Assembly: GCA_015680685.1 (NCBI GenBank)
Contig: MNCI01023362.1
Span: 208,650 to 272,649, forward strand
From: Gnetum montanum
Taxonomy: Eukaryota; Streptophyta; Gnetopsida; Gnetales; Gnetaceae
Direction of reading: 5' to 3'
DNA length: 64,000 nucleotides
Within the stretch, counting starts at the first letter, position 1, and each line of letters opens with the position of its first letter. The notes below the pieces were generated by a model. The model ran no database searches. It was not told the origin of the DNA and worked only from the letters and a program-made list of their open reading frames with translations. This document shows, one piece after another, positions 56,390 through 64,000 of the stretch. A program made the position numbers and the translations under genes.

Positions 56390-59175
56390 AAGGTAGCTAT
56401 GGCTATCTTGCTACTACTACAAATTCTAGTGGAAGGTAGAAAGCATCTAGTAGTGCTTTCATTTTCTCCTCCTTACTTCTAGGATCATGCATCATCCATG
56501 TAGCTTCACCAATGCGAGTTGGAAAAAGCACATCCTAGGGACATGGGATTGCTGGAAAGAGCTCCTTCACATTGATAAACTAGGCAATGAATTGTTTGCA
56601 TTTAATTTCAAACACTCTAATTGCATCCTTTAGCTCCTAGTAATCATTCATCCTTTTGACTAAGTTCCCAGTAGTTGATCATTGATTTGTGAATTATGCT
56701 CTAAGAACTTCGAGTTCAACATTTGTAATCTCAAGCTTCTACTTGGTGTCTTTGTGGTGTTTGAACTCTACCTTGTATAGCAAATACAAGCTAGCCACTT
56801 GTTTTTCTAACTCTAACCATAGCTGTTTAGTAGTCGACATTGCCAAGTTTTCATAGTAGAGATTGGCCAACTTCATGTATTCTATCATTTCTTCTATTTG
56901 CAACTCCTTTAATTGGATCTTTGCTTTGTTGTAGGCATCAATCCCATCAATGATGGACTACCATATTTCTTTTCCTTATTGAAGTTGCTAGAGAGATTCA
57001 TTTATTTTTGCCTTTTCCATCTAGATGTGCTTCTCATTTACTTCCTTCTGCAAGCCAACCTGGTCTCTATAGTGATTTTTCACTCTTTCAAACATCAAAT
57101 CTTCATTTTTCCAAGTGGAAATCTCAATAGAAGATTTCTAACAAAAGGCACAAACTTCTTCTATTAACAGATTTTATTTTTTTGTGATCAATTTCCTTAA
57201 TTAGATATTCATCCTAGTAGGTTGCTCCTATTTTTGATGAATGAATTCTTGCATTTGTTCTTTTTGAACATCAACATTACATAGGTGATGATTTTCTATG
57301 ATCAATGCTTTTTTCTCCTAGTGCATTTGAGCCAAGTCCTTCTAGACTAAATATGTCTTTGCCTCTACTATTGATTGGCTAAAGATGGCCATCACTGCTT
57401 CCTCCTCAACCTTCTTGAATTATTCTTGAAGTTGTTAAGAAGCTTCATCTTTGGTTATTTTTGGGTTGATGAGGGTAGGATTAGTAAGGTGGGCATGTAA
57501 TTTGGCAACTTTTATGGCCAAGTCTTGATTTTGTGCTTAAGCTATTTTGAATAGCCCCTCCAAGATGATGCATTTACCCCTTGCTTCTAGTATCTCTAAC
57601 TATGTTTCAATAATGTTATCTAAAAAATCAAAGATATCTAGAATGGATTGCCCAGTCCCCACCAGTTGATCCAGAAATTCTCTATGCTGGGCTGCATTCA
57701 ATTTTTTACTAATTATGCATGCAAATGTCTACACATCTCAAAGTGTAAATACATCTAGAAAATATGCTATAGGTTCATTGAGTGCTTTAGCAACATTATC
57801 AACAACTAATTCAACTACAATCTCTTATCCTTGGTGCTACATCACTAGAATAGTGGCCCCTTTAGCTTCCTCCAAATTCATCGAGAAAGAGGTGGCATTC
57901 CTAGAGATTTCTAGGAATAAATGGTGTTGTGTTAATAACACCATCTCCTCTTGAGCATTAGGATCAGACCTTGTAGGCAACTACATTCATTAGGCAGAGA
58001 ATATTGGTCCATCCCTTTCCATTTAATTGATTATTAGAGCCACCTCATTAAGGTGAATCATTGCTTGTTGATACAAAAATGGGTCTAAACTACTCATCCT
58101 TTCACATTGCTCTTTCTTATGCAAGAGATACTCTTAGATTTTGCACACACTCAATGGTTTCACAAGCCTCTATCATTATTTCTTGAGTAGGTTGTGGAGG
58201 TGGTAGTTTCTCCTCTTATTAACTTGTGGTAGGTGTCTTTTCTTTCATGATTTTAGACAATGAAGCCAAAGGAGCATGTCTAATTATGTTGTTGATGTAG
58301 CAGATGATTCTTGCCCTCTTGCAGAGTTTCTAGATGAGGCACAAAAAGGGCAGGGTTTTCCTTTCATGTTTGTTTTCTTTGAAATGCTTTTCAATCTCCA
58401 AATAGATCAGTTGTGGAAGGTTAACAGGAAATCTCATGCTTAGAGTGGTAGATGGTTAGGTAAAAAAGATGGTCACCTTGTTAGGCCTCATTGTTGAATT
58501 GAGGTGATAAGCTACAATTTTGATGTAAATGTGTTTAGCTAGTGTGAGCAAGTCATAATCCTTATAGCCAACCCCGTAACACCACTAAGTCCACTCCTTT
58601 TTAGCCTCAAGATCACCTTTTGTTGATAGCTCAACCAACTATGTCCCAATATTAGGCAACCCCAATGCTTGTGCAATAGCCTTGGTCAAGTAGGACACCT
58701 AAATATCCTTGATTTTTATTTTGAACCCCAACCCTCTATTATTCTAGAAGAGATATGTTTCTCCCATGTACCATTCCTCACTAGATGTGATGATTGGCCA
58801 CATGGGAGAGGTTTGTAATTGTGTTTTGACTTCTACTAGATCTTTCTCTAGAAATGACCTAAAGTTTATTTCTTAGAGAATAGAATGTTGAATCTCTTGA
58901 GACCTAATGATGTCAAGGAAAGCTTGAGTTAAAGTGAATTCAAGCCTTGGCATGAGTCCTAGTTCTTTCCCTCACTGTGATTACTTAGTTTGCACTTCTT
59001 CTTCTAGAATCTATTGAAAAAATTCCACTCTGAACTCCTTATAGAGAGCTCCCATTGCATAAGTTGCCTCTAGTAGTTCTTAGGCTTGTTCTTGTTGGCC
59101 CCTTCTAGCTTTGAGCTATTTCTCCCTTAGTTGAAAGGGTTCTCCTTCCTATGGGTGTTTCAATCTTGGTTCCAT
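56390..59175 (-). pseudogene. Plant transposon-protein / coiled-coil ORF of Athila-like element 3
   Basis: ATG at 59175-59173 (MEPRLKHP), directly after GTGTGATTGCAA, the decayed counterpart of the acceptor at 11237-11248. The domain near 58950-58250 matches the homologue: MWPIITSSEEWYMGETYLF, AIAQALGLPNIGT, YIKIVAYHLN, LPQLIYLEIEKHFKENK. A long coiled coil fills about 58100-56700. The C-terminal end near 56540-56440 matches the other copy (WMMHDPRSKEEKMKALLDAF against WMAQDPWTKEEKLQAIL). The stop is uncertain. Many TAG stops occur. No membrane segment was seen. Function unknown; the position is that of env-like ORFs. Confidence 0.65.
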
Positions 59176-60915
59176 TTGCAATCACACTAAGACCATGGAT
59201 TAGAAATCATTGTGTAACATCAAGCTATTTCGATACCTTTATCACTTTAGGATAGTTACACTTGGCTAAGTTGTGATTAGGGTTGATTTAATTACTCCAA
59301 TCATTATTTTATTTATCTATTATTGTTAATAAATCATTCTAAAGGTTGTTGAAAGGGTTAACTCTAAAAAATTGATGTTTGTATATTGTTAAGGTTATTA
59401 ACCCTTTGGGGTAGTTAGAAAAATTCTCAAAAATTTTCATCAGAAACCTTAAGGTTTGCGGCCCCCATGATAAAGAGCATACCTTTGGTAATTGTAGGAT
59501 TGAAGAATAGAGTGATTTAGATAAATGGTTGGTTAGTTAAGGGCTCTAGAAGGTTTTAGGCTCTAAAAAATGGTAAAAAAATCCCCATGTGTTATGAGGT
59601 AAATGACAAAAATTTCTATGTTTATAGTAGTATATATAGGGTTTTTGCATTGTGTTGACAAGGCCTTGTTGATGCAGCCATTGACCACTATAGATGACTA
59701 TTGAATTTGGTCAAACTTGCAAAATAAAAAGAGTTTTTGAATGAAATTTGGATTAAATGAAAGCTCAAAAGGTTATGAATAGTATGAAAATATGAGAAGA
59801 GGATGTTGGAGCTCATAAATTTGGAAAATAAAAAAAAATGATTCAAGGAATGAATGAAATAAAAGGTTAAGGAGTACTAAGCAGAATACACAATGGAATA
59901 TATGAAAGATAGGATTGTAGCAATGTTTAAGGTAAGGAACCTTAACTAATCAAACTAAGAGCTATGTAAGTGGGTCCTCCCCATAGTAGGTTCATGCCCT
60001 TATTGCCCTTGCATAACCTTAAGTAAGAACTCCATGGACCCCATAGTTAATTAATGGTCATGAAAAGCTAAGGACCAACCAAAAAGAATCTATCTAGGAG
60101 TTCAAACACATCAGACTAAGACATAGAACATAACATAGAATCTAGTAGTGAGGTGAGTTATGGTAGCATGGATGGATGATGAAGAAAGTGAAATGGAATT
60201 CCAAATTGAGGTCATAAAAAGCCCCTTATGGGATTTGTGTTTAAAATGACCTAAGAAGATCCATCCTTGGTCTAGACCAAAACCAACCACTTTTAGTGAC
60301 ATTGCATCACCACTCTAAGACCAGTTCACCCATATGAGACATGAGAGTGCTTCCACAAAACAAACATCATTCCATAAAGAGAAGAAAAGAGAGAAGCAGG
60401 AAGTGAGAGAGGGCCTTAGTTAGAGGGGACCTTCAAGCATGGGTGCATGTCTTTCTAGTTCTATAACTAGTGCTTGTAGCTTGTTTATTTGTCTAAGGGG
60501 TGCACTTTGAATTTCCATCATGTTTTTTTTTTTTTTTTGAATTTTTAGATGAGAACCATACCATGCAAAGAATTATTTATTTATTATTTCTAATAGGTGT
60601 GTTGTAAAATCCCATCATTTTTTTTGGATGGGAACCATACCATGTAAAGACTTTATTTAACTTCCTATTAGTGGTTGAAATGGAATGGTAAGAAGTCCAT
60701 GAAAAACACTCAAGCAGTCAAGCAAGTAGAAGAGTACAAAGAGTATTAAGTATCCTTGAGGTCACACCCTTTACAAACCTTTGAATCCTTCCTAATTTTG
60801 GAACTACCAAGTTTACCAATTGATTAAAATTTTGTATAATGGAAGGGATCTCAAATTCCTGGAACAAGGAAAACCATAGCATTTATTGGATGGGTAGATG
60901 ACATGGACTCACTAC
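59176..60915 (-). other. Spacer of Athila-like element 3
   Basis: No coding signal. Blocks shared with 62500-63400: GTGGGTCCTCCCCA (59971 and 62526), GAGAAGGGCCTTAGTTAGAGG-like (60405 and 62955), TCTATAACTAGTGCTTGTAGC (60459 and 62987) and GGTCACACCC (60761 and 63243). Poly(A/T) runs lie near 60525. Confidence 0.6.
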
Positions 60916-60920
60916 CTGTT

Positions 60921-61761
60921 TGATGAGTGGCGAGGTACCCCTACACTCAACCATATGAATACAAGAATAACATGCATGATCCAGTCAAACTCCACAAACT
61001 AAGTGCCTACACGCCTCATGGAACACTTAATGTTAATTATTCGTTGTCTTCCCAGACTTGTAGTTTTCACGGTGTATGGTTAAGTAAGTCTGAGGTATAT
61101 GATTTTTATATATTTTTATGTTTTATCTCCTATGCTATTAAGTTGAAGGGTTGAGAAGACTAATTACTAATTCTAACTAATGAACTAAGTCTAAAGTAAC
61201 CTAGCGTCAGCATCCATTCCCACTTACCGTACACACCCTGAATTAATGCAACCGTGGCTACCAAACGCTAATCGTTATTGGGATCACCACGTGTAATGCA
61301 CGTGCTCAAAGTGGTTGTACTGAGGCACTTAACTAGGAGAGAAGGGTTGAGGAAGATTTAATTCCTAATAAAGCATGTAAATGGAAATTAGTAAATAACA
61401 TTAAATAAAAGTTCTAATTAGCCGATTCCATGCACTACAAGGTTTATCCAAGAAGCTTGTCTTTATTTCCGTACACAAACTTGTGTTCAGGTATAATGTC
61501 TGCTCGAATAAAGATCCATTCACTTTAGGACTCCGACTACAGGCACATGGAAAATATTCTATCTCTGGAGTGATCAATCTGCCAGAGTTTCCCTACTATC
61601 TAGTCTAGGATAACGAAACAAGGGAGAGCCACCTCTTATTTATAGATATGACGATGCATTGCGATATCGCGTACGTGATATCAAGGGGGACAATGTGATA
61701 TCATGTATCCAATATCATGAGGGATGTGATATCATGGCCCATGCGATATCGCGTCTCATCA
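60921..61761 (-). repeat. 3' LTR of Athila-like element 4
   Basis: 841 bp, from TGATGAGTGGCGAGGTACCC to GCGTCTCATCA on the plus strand. Very similar to the LTR at 1505-2434 (GCCTAC/ACGCC, CACGGTGTATGGTTAAGTAAG, CTCTGGAGTGATCAAT). TATA box at 61637-61644 (minus). GATATC palindromes at 61655-61761, including GATATCGCGTACGTGATATC. The purine tract on the right and the absence of a primer site on the left mark it as the 3' LTR. Confidence 0.85.
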
Positions 61762-64000
61762 TACCCCCATGACTAAATGAAAACTCATTCTCGAGTTCCT
61801 TACAATAATATTAGGAAGGTATGGGATTATTGATTCAATTGGAACTAATGGGATGACATGTGAACGGATCATCATTACAAGACTCAACAAAACTGGTGTT
61901 CATGAAAACAAGGGTGAACACCTTATTACATTGACATCAGGCCTTAGTTGGCAGTTGAGAAAGAGAGAGAGAAAGAAGTGTTGCTGCTGCCAACGCCAAG
62001 ATTGCATCTTTCATTGTCCATCCGTAAGCGCACCATCAATCTTGCTCTTTGCATAGCTACTTTAACACTACTCCATTCCAAGTATTTCCTCCAGATCCAG
62101 TTTTTTATTGCATGATTGCCATTTGCACACACAACATAGTCTTATATTAGCAAGGGTAAATGATATTCAATGTAGTTAATACCTTAGTTCGGTGAAAGGT
62201 CTATTTGGCTAGGTTGTCGTATGGCTGATTGCAAATCTCGAGATGTATTAATGGTGACTACCAAAGGTGTAGGGGTTAGGAAAAAATTGAAAAAAATTGG
62301 GGCTAGGAGAAAATTAAAAAACAATCTGGCCCTGTACCCCTATGACTAATCGTGAACCTCCGGTAGCATTAGAATGGAGAGAGAAAAGGAATAAGAAATA
62401 TAGATAAAAAGAGACAATGATAACATCGGTGAAATGGATGTCAAGATGGAAATGAAAAAAATAAAACTAATTGCAAAAATGTTAGTGAAAAGAATTTAAT
62501 TGGTGCACCAAATAGGAATGTCAGTGGGTCCTCCCCAAAGCAAGCTCATGGCCTTAGTGCCCTAACAAACCCACATTCAAAGAGTCCGTAGGCTCTGGGA
62601 ATGTCATTTGGAACAAGAGTTAAAGTCTTAACCACAATAATTTACCAAAAATAAAACAATGCACCCTCCAAAATATATACTAATGATACAACCAGCAATG
62701 AGGTGAACAATGGAGAGAAGGATGGAGAGAAGAGAATGGAATGGAATCCAAAGAACAAGGTGGTGTGCAGCCCCTTGTGTGTCTCATGATTAATGTGACT
62801 TAGCAAATCTCATTTCAACTCTGGCCTCAAACCAACCACATCTAGTGATTTCACATCAATACATTTGGCCAATCCGTAAACTTGAGTAATAAGAAAGCCT
62901 TCTCCAAGAGTCACCATCATTCTGATGAAACAAGGAGAAGAGAATGGGAAGCGAGAAGGGCCTTAGTTAGAGGAAACATTTTTAGTTCCATAACTAGTGC
63001 TTGTAGCCCAAGAGATTATTTAAACTCTAAGGGGTGTGCTTTGAACTCTCACTTTTTGGCTTTTCTTCTCTTTGTTTTTTTTTTATATTTTTATGCATGA
63101 GAACCACACCATGCAAAGACTTCTTATTTTTATTAACTCATCTTCCAATGATTGGGTAACATCGAAATGGTAAGAAAACTCAAGAAGAAAACATCCAACC
63201 ACCCAAGAGAATGGCCAACACAAATGCATCAAGTTCCTTTGAAGTCACACCCTTTTCAATCCTTGAGTCCTTGCTTAGTTTGAGAAATGCCCACTCACTA
63301 ATTCATTAAAGTTCTTATTTAGGAAGGGACTGTACATGTCCAAGCCAAGAGAGACCATAGAATTTGGTGGATGGATGGATGAAGTGGAGTCATTGCCTAC
63401 CATATCAAAAGAACATACCTTAGTATCAACATCATAACTTAAAGGTAAAAACCAAACATTAGAAATCAATGAAAAATAGTTCATACCATCATGAAGAACA
63501 CTTATTGGGCAAGAAACTTATAGGGTGGATAACACATGCACACAGACAAAAAAATGAAAAAGAAAAGTTAAAGAGATTTGTAAAACAAAAAACAAGAAAA
63601 GTTAAAGAAATTTGTAAAACAAAAATGTGTAAGACAAAAATGTGGGCCTCTAATGATTAGCATAGGTGGTCATCTCCCCCATGACTAAATTGTAAAGGAG
63701 AGATCTGAAATAATGAATGCCTATTTAAAATTCTTAGAAGTTCCCAACTTCTCCCTACTAATGTTCTCAGATTAAGGGGTGGAAGTTGGGGCGATGCTCA
63801 TATTCCAATGTGTTTATGCCTTCATTGTTAGCATGAGTTTTTTTCTCAGTTTTTTTCGTGCATATTGGGTTTCTCTTTCTATTAGCTGTCAACCACGGGG
63901 TGTCTACTATTGGTGTGGTTGCTACATACAGGCACCTTTGAATTTGTGTTTCTTGGACACACCAATTACATGGAAGAGATGGTGAACATTCTTCGATGTC
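60921..64000 (-). mobile_element. Athila-like element 4, 3' part, lacking the coiled-coil ORF
   Basis: Minus strand: 3' LTR 61761-60921, purine tract 61770-61762, then internal DNA to the window edge. Spacer blocks shared with element 3 start only about 750 bp from the LTR, so the 2.8-kb transposon-protein ORF found in elements 2 and 3 is absent. Beyond 62500 only spacer is seen; the frames at 62882-63100 and 63469-63660 are not recognisable genes. The element sits inside element 3. Confidence 0.7.

Larger units (their letters stand above)
55182..60915 (-). mobile_element. Athila-like element 3, 3' part
   Basis: Minus strand: 3' LTR 56074-55182, purine tract 56084-56075, transposon-protein/coiled-coil ORF 59175-about 56390, and spacer 59176-60915, which matches the spacers at 9500-10500 and 62500-63700. 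At 60921 a second Athila-like LTR interrupts it. The module order equals that of the complete element at 6311-15030. Gag and 5' LTR are beyond the inserted element and outside the window. Confidence 0.75.

Noticed and set aside
61862-62132. Possible host exon near the LTR of element 4
   Set aside because: Short frames on both strands without conserved motifs; the position between purine tract and spacer makes it internal element DNA.

Overview
The window looks like nuclear DNA of a plant with a large, repeat-packed genome. A seed plant, perhaps a gymnosperm, fits, but that is only an impression. Almost every base can be assigned to decayed LTR retrotransposons. I found no intact host gene, tRNA, rRNA or CRISPR array. 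Stop codons and frameshifts occur in every coding region, and CpG is largely converted to TpG/CpA, as expected for old, methylated transposon DNA.

Layout: (1) 1-2434, the 5' end of a minus-strand Athila-like element running off the left edge. (2) 2555-49768, one minus-strand chromovirus-type Ty3/gypsy element whose two long LTRs lie 40 kb apart and are flanked by the same 5-bp target duplication (TGTAT). It has been split open by later insertions. (3) Inside it from left to right: a complete plus-strand Athila-like element without reverse transcriptase (6311-15030, duplication GTGAT), a copia-like 3' end (15032-16855), and two Tat-like Ty3/gypsy copies lying head to head: copy A (minus, 16856-29911, 3'-truncated) and copy B (plus, about 29912-46141, 5'-truncated). 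(4) 49884-51893, a solo LTR of the Tat-like family. (5) 51899-55181, fragments of an Athila-like gag/protease element and an LTR. (6) 55182-60915 and 60921-64000, two minus-strand Athila-like elements, the second inserted into the first.

The most striking system is in the two Tat-like copies. Between the gag-protease ORF and the reverse transcriptase ORF both carry about 5.6-6.0 kb holding a multi-exon gene in ANTISENSE orientation. Its exons can be read in both copies although the copies lie on opposite strands of the window. One exon is exactly 275 nt in both, and the two best-defined introns sit at matching positions. The N-terminal half resembles the plant FCP1/NIF-like (HAD) phosphatase fold with damaged catalytic motifs. 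The rest is an unrecognised protein with a coiled coil. The antisense gene seems to sit inside a sense-strand intron (a good 3' splice site lies just before RT in both copies), and short tandem repeats bracket it. Antisense orientation would let its introns survive retrotransposition.

The Athila-like elements share a second unusual layout: gag (protease in one copy), a T-rich spacer, then a long ORF resembling the plant transposon-protein family with a coiled coil, preceded by a splice acceptor, and no recognisable reverse transcriptase or integrase. They are probably non-autonomous. Functional statements rest on motif recognition by eye; no alignments or searches were run.
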